From contig JBAMJV010007240.1 of assembly GCA_037951105.1 (NCBI GenBank), positions 49,563 to 113,562 on the forward strand: a stretch of DNA of 64,000 nt. The letters run 5' to 3'. The DNA is from Echinarachnius parma. Taxonomy: Eukaryota; Echinodermata; Echinoidea; Clypeasteroida; Echinarachniidae. Positions 1 to 12,694 of this stretch are shown piece after piece (positions within the stretch are counted from its first letter, which is position 1; each line of letters starts with the position of its first letter). The position numbers and the translations under genes were made by a program. The notes below the pieces were generated by a model. That model searched no databases. It had not been told where the DNA came from and saw only the letters and a list, made by a program, of their open reading frames with translations.

Positions 1-343
1 AATTTAGGGTGAAACAACTAAATTCTTGTACGGCGTCTGTCACACTTTTTATGAACTTTTTTCATTAAATTTTGTTTAATTGAATTTGTCTCATACTCTG
101 TAATAATAACCTTTGACATTGCCCAATATCATTTCTGCAGATAACCCTTTGTCATTTCTTTGATGGTGTCTATTATGAAGATAACTGTTGTAGTAAGAAG
201 AGTTAAAATATATAAATTCTCTGACAAATGGAAGTTTACAATGAACCAGACAACTATTTATGTTATAAAGAGTTCACTGTAAGGCATTTATCATAATGAA
301 ACTAATGTGTTATAAAAAGAATTGAAATTAAGATTTTCCCCTT
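1..343. other. AT-rich sequence without recognised gene
   Basis: No frame longer than noise and no recognisable repeat was seen here. It leads into the hexanucleotide microsatellite. Confidence 0.5.
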
Positions 344-458
344 GGGACTCGGACTCGGACTCGGACTCGGATGTCCGGGACTCGAGGTCCGGGACTCGGA
401 CTCGGACTCGGACTCGGACTCCAGGGACTCGGACTCGGACTCGGACAGGGTGGACTCG
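344..458. repeat. (GGACTC)n hexanucleotide microsatellite
   Basis: Runs of GGACTC repeat about 13 times in three blocks, interrupted near 370-390 and 418-425. All overlapping open frames (Ser-Asp, Glu-Ser, Arg-Val repeats) are by-products of the 6 bp period, so no protein is called. Confidence 0.9.
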
Positions 459-469
459 ACTACAGCACT

Positions 470-515
<46 letters not shown>
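470..515. repeat. (CA)n microsatellite
   Basis: About 22 uninterrupted CA dinucleotides directly after the hexanucleotide block. Confidence 0.95.
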
Positions 516-518
<3 letters not shown>

Positions 519-1412
519 TGCACTAGCCACTCACCTGCTCACCCTCCACAGTCCTCCCACAGACACACATATGGCTATACAATGTGACCAATTTGAATGG
601 GAAAAAAAATCACGATATTGTTTGAACAAAGAGGAATTTGATCTGAGCATTCACCACTCGCATAGCGGCGGAGACGATTTTAATGACAATCGACGGTTTG
701 TAATGTGATATCTTTTAAATTGATTGACAAATTACGAATAAAATAGTCAATAGGATATTAGGATACTTAACACTTTAAACGTTTCTTTACTCATTTGGCA
801 CTCCAAGGACATTATTATCATTATGTGCGATGTTTATGTTTTATCTGCCTCAAGTTGATGACTTTGTATTATCCCAGGCTAATAATTCCACAATATTATT
901 TAATCTTTCATTGAATAAACCTTATGAAAAGCGCTTTTGAAAAAAAGTTGCATCACTCTTGCAGGATACATTATGTTGAATGGAATGATAATAAGTCAGA
1001 GTAGAAATAGATAGCAAAATACACCAGGGTCATGACAAGCACACACACACGGACACACACGCATACAAACACACACACTCACACACAAACACACACATGC
1101 AATGACCCAAATAAATACACACACTACGATAACCCTGTAACTGATGTAGTAAATTGTTCTCTTGTAATTGCCCATACGCCTATGATCATCCATGGTCTTA
1201 TATCTACAAAACAATATGTCCACATTAATTGTATCATTACAAATAAAACAATACTGGTATACCTACTCCAGTCGATTAGCTTATCCTGATATGTTTATTT
1301 CCGCTTTGTAAAGAAACGACAATTTAGACAATCGCACTCCTCCAAACTCAACCTACGACCAACTCTCGAATAGATCTAGCTAGCAGCTCTCTACCCCTCT
1401 CCATCTTACGGG

Positions 1413-1502
1413 AACCGAGTGGGCTATGTACAAAGTATATGGGGCCTTGTGGGCTATGTACAAAGTATACGGGGACTTCAAAATCTCGAAGGGAGCGGGT
1501 TA
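1413..1502. repeat. Short TTAA-ended dispersed repeat (family F) inside tandem unit 1
   Basis: Contains GGGAACCGAGTGGGCTATG, a duplicated TATGTACAAAGTATA block, and ends CGAAGGGAGCGGGTTAA. The same word order is seen near 3357-3428, 20455-20515 and 39920-40001, and a related form near 30177, 53047 and 53393. It behaves as a small dispersed repeat. Confidence 0.6.
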
Positions 1503-3356
1503 ATTCTCTCATCATGCCTTTCCCGCACCGTGTCGCATTCAGAGTGAAACATCACTTCCAATTTAATACACACATTTCATACTCATGCAGTATAGTGGGG
1601 GCTGTTTGAATGTGTGCTCTTGACAAAAAAAACCCGATTGCCGTACAACTCATTGCAACAGTTTTAAATTATATAAAAGGATACACCTTAGTCAATATAG
1701 GATACTAAACACTTTAAACGTTTCTTTACTCACTTGGCACTCCAAGGACATTATTATGTGCGATGTTTATGTTTTATCTGCCTCAAGTTGATGACTTTGT
1801 ATTATCCCAGGCTAATAATTCCACAATATTATTTAATCTTTCATTGAATAAACCTTATGAAAAGCGCTTTTGAAAAAAAGTTGCATCACTCTTGCAGGAT
1901 ACATTATGTTGAATGGAATGATAATAAGTCAGATTAGAAATAGATAGCAAAATACACCATGGTCATGACAAGCACACACACACGGACACACACGCATTTA
2001 CAAACACACACGCTCACACACAAACACACACATGCAATGACCCAAATAAATACACACACTACGATAACCCTGTAACTGATGTAGTAAATTGTTCTCTTGT
2101 AATTGCCCATACGCCTATGATCATGCATGGTCTTATATCTACAAAACAATATGTCCACATTAATTGTATCATTACAACTAAAACAATACTGGTATACTTA
2201 CTCCAGTCGAAGCCACTGACAAATTCAGAAACCACATTCCTCCTAACAACTTGTCTTGTGTCCTTCGATCCTAAATGTAAACGATTATCTTATCGGGATA
2301 TGTTTCTTTTCCGCTTTGTAAAGAAGCGCACTGGTAATCTACCTCCAAACTCAACCAACGACCAACTCTCGAATAGGTCTAGCTAGAAGCTTTCTACCCC
2401 TCTCCCTCTCTTTAATTCTCTCGAACTGACATGAACCGAGTTGCCGTTTTTGCAGCGCGCAGCGTGTGGCATTCAGAGCCAAAAATCACCCCTACACACA
2501 TTCATACACACATATTTTATACAGTACAGTCGGTCTGTTCGAGTGTGTGCTCTTGACAACAAAAAAAACCTGGTCGCCCGACAACTCATTGCAATAGTTC
2601 AAAATTATATTAAAGAATATAACTTTAATAGTCGATATGAGGACACCTACAATTTTAAGCGTTTCTGTATTTATTTGGCACTCCAAGAACATTATCATGT
2701 GCGATGTTTATGTTTTATCTGCCTCAAGTTGATGACTTTGTATTAACCCAGGCTTATAATTCCGCAATAATTAGTTTATCTTTCATTTAATAAATATAAT
2801 ATAATGCGCTTTTGGAAACCAGTTACATCACTTTTGCATGATACATTATGTTGAATGGAATGATAATAAGTCAGAGTAGAAATAGATAGCAAAATACACC
2901 AGGGTCATGACAAGCACACACACACGGACACACATGCATACAAACACACACACTCACACACAAACACACACATGCAATGACCCAAATAAATACACACACT
3001 ACGATAACCCTGTAACTGATGTAGTAAATTGTTCTCTTGTAATTGCCCATACGCCTGATCATCCATGGTCTTATATCTACAAAACAATATGTCCACATTA
3101 ATTGTATCATTATAACTAAAACAATACTGGTATACTTACTCCAGTCGAAGCCACTGACAAATTCACAAAACACATTCCTCCTAACAACTTGTCTTGTGTC
3201 CTCCGATCCTAAATGTATTCGATTAGCTTATCCTGATATGTTTCTTTCCTCTTTGTAAAAAAACGACAATTTAGACAATCGCACTCCTCCAAACTCAACC
3301 TACGACCAACTCTCGAATAGATCTAGCTAGCAGCTCTCTACCCCTCTCCCTCTTAC

Positions 3357-3428
3357 GGGAACCGAGTGGGCTATGTACAAAGTATATGGGGACTTGTGGG
3401 CTATGTACAATCTCGAAGGGAGCGGGTT
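3357..3428. repeat. Family F short repeat inside tandem unit 3
   Basis: Same words as the copy at 1413, with a shortened second block, ending in GGGAGCGGGTTAA. Confidence 0.55.
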
Positions 3429-3615
3429 AATTCTCTCATCATGCCTTTCCCGCACCGTGTCGCATTCAGAGTGAAACATCACTTCCCATTTAATACACAC
3501 ATTTCATAATCATGCAGTATAGTGGGGCTGTTTGAATGTGTGCTCTTGACAACAAAAAAACCGATTGCTGTACAACTCATTGTAACAGTAATATAAAAGA
3601 ATACACCTTAAGCCT

Positions 3616-4708
3616 ATAGTTTGAGTCGCTCTCATGGCTGTGGCTAAGGAAATATTCCTTAAAAGTGTTTTGAAATTGTAAAGGTTTTGAAAATAATATC
3701 AATCGCAGCCAAATGGCTGAATACATAATTAAAATAACATACATAACTTCTAAACGAGGAGCTCCTTACGTTGACAATTAAATATTGAACATAATATACA
3801 TAGTACAATTAAACAAGAGAATATATATACAGTATGGCAGTGACGATAAACATTTGACACGAGATAAAAAGTTGTTCAAAATTACTCAGATTAAAATGCA
3901 ATGACTTGTTTAAATAGCCCTTCATACATTTTCTTCATGTGCCAGTCTCAACATTTAACTTACATATCAATCATTATAGGAAAAAGAAAAATAACTTTTT
4001 AAATATGAAAAATACCAACGAATTGGCTCCGCTAGGGCAACACTCTGGCAGGAGTTAGCCCATAAAGTCTCAATTAGTAAATGTCCAAGTAAGTATTTAA
4101 CAACGGGTTAGCTATTCCACACTCGTCATCAGCAGCCAGGGTGTGGTTGACAATAAAAAGTATAGAAGAAAATTTGTTTCTGAAGCAGATGTAAGCGAAT
4201 TTACATCTGCTCCTGGCACATAAATAACTGTGCATAAATAACTGCACATATATTCTATGTGGCCAATTATATTATACAATATTTTGCAAAAGGACAAATC
4301 ATAACTGATTTGTACGTGTTTTTAAAAATAATTTTCTCTCTCTCTTTCTGTATGAAGACAAACACGTCAGCTTTAAATCATTATGGTCTAGTACTACTAG
4401 GTCCACATTATCTGATTTTAACAAGTTTTACAAAATGCTTATTGAAAATGCAAATCAAATTAGTACCCACCTATAATAGAGAAGATTGTTAGAAAATCCG
4501 TGCACGGAAAATGAAAATAAATTGTTCGCGTTGCAACAAAATCCTTCTTCCCTCGGGTTTAATACTTCATACGACGTCCGTGCAATAATGATGTCTTGAT
4601 GGCTGAGCTCTGGATATATATACCGTGCAATGCACGCAGGAACGTGTAATGAAAGGCGCTTCATGTCAAAAACCAATTAGCGCGTTAATTGCACAGTTTA
4701 TGACATTT
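3616..4708. other. Unassigned AT-rich stretch
   Basis: No gene is supported. A hairpin with 10 bp arms (GCAGATGTAA at 4185-4194 and its complement at 4201-4210) lies inside. The longest frames are under 80 codons and show no recognisable domain. Confidence 0.5.
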
Positions 4709-4772
4709 AATGAAATGAAATGAAATGAAATGAAATGAAATGAAATGAAATGAAATGAAATGAAATGAAATG
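4709..4772. repeat. (ATGAA)n pentanucleotide microsatellite
   Basis: About 12 near-perfect ATGAA units, abutting the left end of the Tc1-derived palindrome. Confidence 0.95.
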
Positions 4773-4944
4773 AATCAAGCCTTTTGTTTTGAGTTTTGAA
4801 AGGCAGGACCTTTCATGATGGGCCCCTTTCCTTCTCCAAAGGGTATGTCCAGCAAGTCATCATTAGGTGTCAATTCTCAGCGTTGGCTTTAAAACTTTCA
4901 ACCAAAATTGGCACAGAGGCTCTCTTGGCTATACTCCGTCCAAC

Positions 4945-5240
4945 GCCATTGCACACACGCCAAACGATGCTTGTGCTCCACCAGGAAGGGGTGTCAACAA
5001 GCAATGTCCACTTTTTCGTTGAAACGTCGCAGGTTAGGATCTATATAATCCTCAGACGTCATCGAGAGGAGGGGTAATTAATGCTACGGGAATCTCTAGG
5101 ACGTCCACAATTGACCACCAGGATAAATGGTCGCAGACTGCTTAACCTGTGTCGTAGAAACCGAAAATGCCAAAATGGAGCCTTCGCCGTCTATGAAGAA
5201 AACACTATGGAATCAACGTTTTTAGCCAAACTGCAGATCG
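4945..5240 (+). pseudogene. Tc1-like transposase N-terminal region, left arm (broken)
   Basis: The frame gives a helix-turn-helix-like segment with MLVLHQEGVS, then ILRRHREEG, followed by SLGRPQLTT and RRLLNLCRRNRK. This order (HTH, basic RRHRE, GRP motif, second basic HTH) is typical of the paired-type DNA-binding half of Tc1/mariner transposases. In this arm an in-frame TAA at 5078 interrupts the frame where the other arm has CAA. Similarity fades after about 5200 and no DDE/D catalytic domain follows. The family call rests on motif recognition only. Confidence 0.55.
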
Positions 5241-5660
5241 GAGATCTCTCTAACATGGCTACCGAGCAAGACAAACTACCAAGTGTCCACTCCAATACAT
5301 GCAACCGAGATTTACCGGACGTCCCTGGACTAGGGAGCCCAGAAGAATGCCGCATGGACACTAGTGATATGTCATCTGAATGGGTAAGAGCCATACCACC
5401 GTTGGGCCGTCACAACCTCAAGTCGTTTTGTGAATACAGACATCTTCGAGCTTCTCATCACGTGATCGACGATCCCGTTGTCTTCCATCTGTCCGGTCAA
5501 GGATGTTATGGCTCGTACCCATTCAAATGACATATCACTAGTGTCCAGGCGGCATTCTTCTGGGCTCCCTAGTCCGGTAAATCTCGGTTGCATGGATTTG
5601 AGTGGACACTTTGTCTTGCTCGGTATCCATGTTAGAGGGATCTCCGATCTGCAGTTTGGC

Positions 5661-5936
5661 TCAAAACGTTGATTCCATAGTGTTTTCTTCATAGACGGCG
5701 AAGGCTCCATTTTGGCATTTCCGGTTTCTACGGCACAGGTTAAGCATTCTGCGACCATTTATCCTGGTGGTCAATTGTGGATGTCCTAGAGATTCCCGAA
5801 GCCTTAATTGCCCCTCCTCTCGATGACGTCTGAGGATTTTACAGATCCTAACCTGCCACGTTTCAACGAAACAGTGGACATTGCTTGGTGACACCCCTTC
5901 CTGGTGGAGCACAAGCATCGTTTGGCGTGTAGGCAA
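5661..5936 (-). pseudogene. Tc1-like transposase N-terminal region, right arm
   Basis: This mirror copy keeps one open frame through the whole DNA-binding region: MLVLHQEGVS, ILRRHREEGQLRLRESLG, HPQLTT, RRMLNLCRRNRK. It retains the Gln codon where the left arm has a stop, and reads GHP instead of GRP at the AT-hook-like position. About 90 codons are open, against roughly 340 for a full Tc1-type transposase, so it is a fragment. The frame is likely a relic, though a short DNA-binding peptide cannot be excluded from sequence alone. Confidence 0.55.
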
Positions 5937-6112
5937 TGGCGTTGGACGGAGTATAGCCTAGAGAGCCTCTGTGCCAATTTTGGTTGAAAGTTTTAAAGCC
6001 AAGGCTGAGAATTGACACATAATGATGACTTGCTGGACATACCCGTTGGAGAAAGAAAGGGGCCCATCATGAAAAGTCCTGCCTTTCAAAGCTCAAAACA
6101 AAAGGCTTGATT

Positions 6113-7263
6113 AATAAATGCAAACCCATTCAAGCATTTATTGTACATTGGTAGTTTGGAAACATTATATATTTTTTAGTCTAAAATGGTTCATTGGGCG
6201 CGAAAATAGGGAAAAGGAATGAAGTTTGATCTCGAAAACGAAATATTCCAACATTATGACAAACAGTGTATATACAATATGTATGTACAAGATATAAACC
6301 AATTAAATTGGTAACGGTAAAAAAAACAAAATAGAGAAATAGTAAAACTAGAAACATACAAAAAAGGAAAAGTATTACAATAATGATAGTAAAATTAGTA
6401 CAATAACAATAAATATATATATATGGTAATAATAATTATAATACAATGAGTACAAATATATGAAAGTAAATAGTAAGTGATAGATCAATAACAAAAAGCA
6501 AAAAAAATTGATATTGATTTTGTTTGGGCAACTAAGAAGATGTAAATACTAATGTAAGAACGTGTTAATAACGCACATATCTGCTTTCTCATCTTTCTAT
6601 TGAAATAATTAAGAAAATACATTTATTTATTGCATTTAATATTATTTTGCTCTTATTTAAATACCATAAAGAGAATAGAGTTTTGACATGAACGGCTTTT
6701 CATAAACAGTAACAACATGCAGATTCCCACGCTCTGATTGGTCGATCTTGGGGCTCGATCGGCAAAATAAAACATTCTTGTATCACCGGCCGGGCGCCAG
6801 GCACCGGCCGGCACCGGCCGGCTTCGTCCAGTAACAGCCCACTCATCGTTTTTCCGTGCGAATGCAACATGTTCTTTTTTTAGATGAGTCTTATTTTTAT
6901 CGTGAGGACCAGTGTGACTTCACGACTGGAATTCAGAAAGGACTCAAGGGAGGTTTACATAAACCATGGTTTGGTCTACATGAATGGACTGATATGTAGA
7001 CCCTTCACAGACGTAGAAACAAGCGGAAATTACACAATTATTTGTTGATTTATAATGATATGGCCGTTGGTGCTTGCTAACAAATGGCACCACAATTTGA
7101 AATTCATCATCTGAAAACATGGACATGTATTTGTTGTCTTTGCCAAAATGTGTAGCTCCATGATTTTTAACAAGTAAAACGTGTGCGATCTTTCAAAATC
7201 AGTTTACAAAAGGGGCCCCATAGATGTAGACCGTGGTTTCAACCATGGCTTACATGAACCTCC
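6113..7263. other. Unassigned AT-rich stretch with a short GC-rich patch
   Basis: Mostly low-complexity A/T sequence. Around 6786-6824 the word CACCGGCCGG is repeated three times, an unusual CpG-rich patch for this window. No gene seen. Confidence 0.5.
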
Positions 7264-7626
7264 TTTAAAGGGATAGTTGAGTTTTAGTAAAGAGAGTACA
7301 GTTTTGGTCGAGGCTGAATTTTAGTAACCAAAACCTGCACCATTACATAACAAACTAATAGTTACAACTCCACCATGCTCGAAATGAATACAAAATTATG
7401 ACTAAAAGTAAAAAGCCTGTTATCATAAAAAAGGAGCTGTTAAAACTCAAGAGGGTGCTCTCTAAAAACTCATTGGTTTCAACCATTTTAAATAAGATAT
7501 TGTGCATGTGATGTTTTGTTGAAATAGTGATTAGATAGAGAGATAATCAACAACTATTAAAAAACCTTTTTTGGACATTTTTGAAAAGAGGAAGCATAAA
7601 ACAAAATTAACGGTTGGTTCAAAATT
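7264..7626 (-). mobile_element. TTAA-bounded element, family A, truncated
   Basis: Starts TTAAAGGGATAGTTGAG and continues with the shared words ACCAAAACCTGCACCATTA, CACCATGCTCGAAA and AAAAGCCTGTTATCAT. These same blocks occur in the copies at 38732, 55672 and 59393. The second half and far terminus are missing. Strand is set relative to the copy at 38732. Confidence 0.8.
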
Positions 7627-7629
7627 ATC

Positions 7630-8095
7630 GCCAAAATTTTGCCAATTTCAATAAATTTCAATGAAGTATCTCATGGGAATTTGTGAAATTACAGTATATA
7701 TATATGTGACATATATGTAGCAGAACTCAATGTTTCCTTTAATTTGGACAGCTTCCAAGTTCATTGCGTTGTTTAAAATCATAGCATCATAACAAACATT
7801 CACGAAACCAGCGACATGGGTATACTCGCTTCGTACTAAACATTCTATTTTTTCTTCTTTTTTTTCTTTTTAAATTGGAGATACCTGTAATTCAGCATTT
7901 ACGTATTTTCTTCAAGATTCGTTTTCAGATGTTATTCATAAATATGCCAATTTTAATAGAGATTTCAATATCTTATGGGAATTTCTGAGATGTACAGTAT
8001 TATGTGATATATATCAACCATAACTCAATGTTTCCTTTAATTTGGACAGCTTCCAAGTTCATTGCGTCGTATGAAATCAGAAAAATTAGGGGGCA
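7630..8095. repeat. Direct repeat, two ~140 bp copies
   Basis: The segment with ACTCAATGTTTCCTTTAATT and GGACAGCTTCCAAGTTCATT occurs near 7725-7770 and again near 8022-8065, with weaker matching upstream of both. The copies lie about 300 bp apart, next to the broken end of the family A element. Confidence 0.75.
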
Positions 8096-8179
8096 TTCTT
8101 AGCGAAAGAGGTGTCCGTCTCGTAAATGACACAAAGACATGACCTTTCAATAATTTGGTCTCGAGACCGGTTAAAATTT

Positions 8180-8230
8180 GAAAAAGGGGGGGGGGGGGTT
8201 TGAACCCCCCCCCCCCCCCCCTGGGTACAC
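8180..8230. repeat. Poly-G / poly-C hairpin
   Basis: Thirteen G (8186-8198), TTTGAA, then seventeen C (8205-8221) followed by TGGGTACACCTATGC. A similar tail with GGGTACGCCTAT occurs at 22138 in the inverted repeat, so this belongs to a dispersed repeat. Confidence 0.8.
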
Positions 8231-10883
8231 CTATGCATGTATTCAGTATATTTTATGATTAATACTCATCACCAATCCATAGGAATGTAACGCAAAGTCA
8301 TAGGAATGTCACAACAGGTCATTTGTGCAAGGGGCTATGTTTAGAGAAGTATAATAGTCTTAATATTGGAGATAAAACATAAGACAAACAATATTGTATC
8401 TCAATTTTCTTTTTGTAGCTAACATTTTTAGGGTACAATTCAAGACATATTTCGGTATATATCAAACCAATTATAACACAATAAATTGCTCCTTATTTGT
8501 TTAGCAGTGGCCACCTGAAATAGCAAAAACACCTTAAAAGTGTATTTCAAGTGATAACAAATACTTTTCCTAGTCCCTAACTAGTGTTAGCTGGGTAAGT
8601 TAGCTGGGTTAGTTAACTCCAAATAACACCATGTCATCCAAAACAAATTTTAGCAAATTTGAAGCGGGTACGATGGAAAATTTCCCATATATATTTTGTG
8701 ATTTGACACGTGCATGTAATTTTCATAGAAGCGTTAGAAATATCACGCAAAACGATTCTTTATACTGAGAAGCCAAACATTAACATTTCAGTTTTGTTTT
8801 TATATTGTATCTATTACAAAATAGTTCAAAATATGATACTATGACATGTGTTATTATTCTCAGTACAATAAAATGTCGTAACTCGTAAGGTCTTAATAAC
8901 AAGTTGCATGTGCAAACAAGCAAATATCTGTGCAATATATTTACTGAGACCAAATCACAGATTGTGCAAACATTGTTTCACTATCATTCTGTAATTGACC
9001 CATTCTGACTTTGTTGACATAGATACATGCATTTTGTAAGTGAGTTCATCTATACATGAGGTGTATTAATTCAATAATGTTTTCACAACTCAAATATTTA
9101 AACATGTTACATAGTTCTTCAATGGGCGTTCTTAGCAAAGAACAAACAAAGGACAACAAGAACAAATGATTCGCCATCCTCATGAAATGACTGACTACTT
9201 GTGATTAGAGTGCTGCATTGATTATGCCTTTTTATTAATGTTGTGTACCGAGTATTACAGTGTAATAGGTGTTCATTTAAAACAAAAAGAAATAATTACA
9301 TATTCTTATAATCATGATAATCAATTGTTAATAAAGGGAACATACACATGTTTATAATAAACATAATCTTTTTTTTTGTATACGGTATACGTATAATTAT
9401 CTTAATACAAATAAAAGTGCACAGAAATAAAAACAATCTGATTTTACCTAATTGTACCGTGTTGTCAATTGTCCCTCAACATGAGACTGATACAGTGACA
9501 TGAATTGTTATCTTTCTCATAATAGGTTTATTTTGATTTTTAATGTAGTATATGCAATATCAACGGACGCGCTTTATCCAATAACTGCGAACATGAATTG
9601 TTATACATTATGAGTATAATCTATCATGTGATACTATTTGCATTGCATACATCAAACAATATCAAACATGGGAATTATATTTTGTGTTAATCTGCTATTA
9701 TATACCATAAGACAAATCAGCTCTACTAAAAATATAATGCTATTAATACCATGATTGTCAACAATGTCATAAATCAAGCATGTACAAGAAGAACGGTCAT
9801 TTGATATGGATGCACTCTTCTTCATTTCACAGCATTTGAAAGTCAACATTACAAGGTACAAACTTTCTAGTTGTCCTTTGCTTTATAACAGGCATGCGCA
9901 AGTTATTGTGACTTTTGAAAGTGGGTCATTTTGTCTTTAATCTGTGCTCATTCAGCCATGAAGTGATGGATATCTCTGATTTTCACACAAACTGTTTATA
10001 ACAACTGTACAAATATTGTGGAAAAAATATAGCTCAAGACAAATATGAGTTATGAAATTATAAGCTTTTGTTTAGGGGGGTAGTTACTTTTTGTGTTCGG
10101 TTTATAACTGAGCCATTAATTTTGTTTATGTATAGTATTGGTTTACTTTTTGTACAGTTGTATCGTAATTAGTACGTTTATATATGTATAAGAAATTCAT
10201 ATTGAAAAGTTGTTTATTCAGACTCGATTGTAAATCTTTGTGGCCGGTATTCTACTAAATTTATAAACTTAGGCTAGACTAAAAAGACAGGAATTCCCAG
10301 TAACTAGTTAAACCAGTTCAGACAAAGGAAATTTAACCATCACATTGACGGTTGTCATGCACCACTTCTGATTGTTTCTTGTCATAAGACATCCACACTA
10401 TTGGATGCTTGACGTTCCAATGGCATGCGTGTCACTGAGTCAGATATATAATCTAGAGAAGGTGCAAAATCCCTAAATGGATATCCAGTTTACACATTGA
10501 TAAGTGATGGCAATTTATTTTGTTTAAGAAACTGCCAAATTTCCGAGAAAGTACATCATCTGTGTATAATTGTAACACTATAATAGATAAACACTTAATG
10601 TAATTAGTAGGCTTCTTTAATCTGCATACAGATGTGTATTTCAAATATGTACTTATCAATGTTATTACATGTATAATCAGTGTCCCTTTAACATTAATAT
10701 GTAGCTTTATTTTCTACTTAATTTACTACACAGATAAAGCCCTGAAAGTTTTGCTTAATTGTTTACATCATAGAAGAAATACCATTCTTTTTAAGCTTTC
10801 CACATTACTTATCATCTGTAATTATTTCTTCATTTTAACAAATTTACAAATGTATATTTGTTAAATACAAATAACATATATTA
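8231..10883. other. Unassigned AT-rich stretch
   Basis: No gene, splice-supported exon or repeat of note could be recognised in about 2.6 kb. Open frames are below 80 codons. Confidence 0.45.
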
Positions 10884-11052
10884 TACGCAGTACTTCAGTT
10901 TATTCATATGAGATTCAAAAGTAATATTAATAATAATAATAAGACATAAGACATAGCGCGTAATATATTCTACGCAGTACTTCAGTTTATTCATATGAGA
11001 TTCAAAAGTAATATTAATAATAATAATAAGACATAAGACATAGCGCGTATTA
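10884..11052. repeat. Tandem duplication, 87 bp unit x2
   Basis: The block TACGCAGTACTTCAGTTTAT through (AAT)n and GACATAGCGCG is present twice, starting at 10884 and 10971. The copies are almost identical. Confidence 0.9.
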
Positions 11053-11360
11053 ATATACATAATTATATTAACTTAATAATATTCGATATAATAGTATTGT
11101 GTACATAATACTGTTAACTGAAATCTATGTTAGAACCCCGTTAGAACTCAACCAAGATTATCTTTGTTGAGAGATATGTCTGATTGGCCTCCATTATACT
11201 GATTGAATCATACATTTTCATCTTTCATTTCTTTCACTGGAATATAGATATTAATTTGTAGTTATATTGAGGCTTTGCTACTCATATATATGTATATATA
11301 TATATAGAAATAATCTCACTAAAGTATGTATTCGGCTATTACATGCATGTGTGTAATGCT

Positions 11361-11430
11361 GCCTTTGCCATTAGAACTGCCATTGCCATTAGAACTGCCA
11401 TTAGAACTGCCTTTGCCATTAGAACTGCCC
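11361..11430. repeat. Short minisatellite (GCCATTAGAACT)n
   Basis: Units of 12 bp and 18 bp built from GCC-ATTAGAACT and GCCTTT/GCCATT alternate about four times. Confidence 0.85.
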
Positions 11431-12189
11431 CTTTAAACACAATGTCATGGGTGATTTAGTTTCTATACGAGCAGGTTCGTAACCGCAATTATTACACATG
11501 TTGCTTTCTATTGTTTGATAACAAATGGAGGAACCGAAATGTGTGGGCGGAATACTAATTAGGAGCTACTTGATTGTGAGATTTTGTATTTGATTTATTG
11601 AAAGTCAATTGATTTCCCGTGTCAGTCATGTCCTTGAACCAAACATATTTGGGCCATAATAGATAAATAAATAGACAGCATCTCACCCCCATTTGTTATC
11701 ATGGGGTCAAGTCACCTATTGCATGACACATGCTATATATTTCCTTTATTGTGTACCTAATTTTCCAAAATAATTGGCGCACACACCCCCTGTCATGAGA
11801 CTGAACCTTTTTGCTAAGCCTCTGTCCACCCCACCCCTCATAGTGACCCCTGTAATTCACTGCATGTGTATCTACTGCAGTAGTATTATTACCTTTTCAG
11901 TACGATTCTTGAGGGGAAAAAAGTATTTACATTATATTTGTTTAGTAAGATGTCTCATTTTTTATTTTTTGTATTTATGTATTTATTTATTTATTATTAT
12001 TATTATTTAGTTTTTTTAATTTATTTTTTTATTCATTTATTAAATTTTGTTTTTTGTTTTTTAGGAGGGGGGCGGGGGGGTATTGAAACTGAATAGAAAT
12101 TCTCTGGTCAAATTCCATTCATGATCATGATTGTATGCATGGGGCTGCATAGTGGGACATTGTCTAGTGTGCATGCATCTTGTTATGAC
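11431..12189. other. Unassigned stretch ending in T-rich and poly-G sequence
   Basis: Contains a long T-rich tract (about 11950-12062) and a G-rich run near 12065-12080. No gene seen. Confidence 0.5.
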
Positions 12190-12359
12190 CAGGGCCCCGT
12201 TGCAGAAAGAGATACAATCGATCGTAAGTTGCAATTAATCGTAAGTCAGATCACGTGTTCTAGATGCGCAAATCTGATTGGTTGAAACGCGTACATTTTC
12301 TGACTTACGATCAATCGTAACTTACAATCGATTGTATCTCTTTCTGCAACGGGGCCCTG
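12190..12359. mobile_element. Fold-back MITE, family C, copy 1
   Basis: Nearly palindromic: CAGGGCCCCGTTGCAGAAAG at the left and its complement at the right, with GATACAATCGAT words next inside. The centre holds CGCAAATCTGATTGGTTGAA. Three other copies lie at 34884, 41298 and 46516. No coding capacity. Confidence 0.85.
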
Positions 12360-12667
12360 ATGGTATTGCAAAAAAGGCTTGACTTGACATAAGTAGTTAC
12401 TTTTAAATAGGGCTGTGGAAATTGGTATAATTAAACTTGCATTGTTTAAAATATGTATAGACCACATGATCCCCAGTATCATCGGGACTATGCAGTGCTG
12501 AACTTGTTAATTGCACAAATGTTTTCTCAAAGCAGACGTGCAAGAAATTGTTTTATTTACTATTGTTATGTCTTGAAGCGTTGATCGAATTGAACATTTT
12601 TATGTTATGGGAACAATAGCCATACAATTATGAATACTCGAAACGTGTGGTATTGGTTGATTACTTA

Positions 12668-12694
12668 ATGCTTCGGTTACAGTAACCGGAGCAT
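12668..12694. repeat. 27 bp near-perfect palindrome
   Basis: ATGCTTCGGTTAC, one A, then GTAACCGGAGCAT, with one mismatch. Confidence 0.8.

Larger units (their letters stand above)
750..3615. repeat. Tandem array, three copies of a ~940 bp unit
   Basis: The block TTTGGCACTCCAAGGACATT and the 150 bp after it recur near 795, 1735 and 2675, giving periods of about 938 and 942 bp. Each unit carries a CA-rich microsatellite (about 1038-1098, 1972-2033, 2914-2971). The unit ends contain a block with ATGTACAAAGTATATGGGG. Copies differ by point changes and small indels; the second lacks most of the TATGTACAAAGTATA block. Short frames repeated among copies are shadows of the array. Confidence 0.9.
4773..6112. 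mobile_element. Large fold-back (palindromic) Tc1/mariner-derived element
   Basis: The sequence from 4773 to about 5397 is repeated as its reverse complement from about 5508 to 6112, leaving a spacer of about 110 bp. The outer ends read AATCAAGCCTTTTGTTTTGA and its complement. The arms differ by scattered substitutions, so they have aged separately. Each arm encodes, reading inward, a broken Tc1-like transposase DNA-binding region. It looks like two head-to-head copies of the 5' half of a Tc1-type element. No catalytic domain is present, so it would be non-autonomous. Confidence 0.7.
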
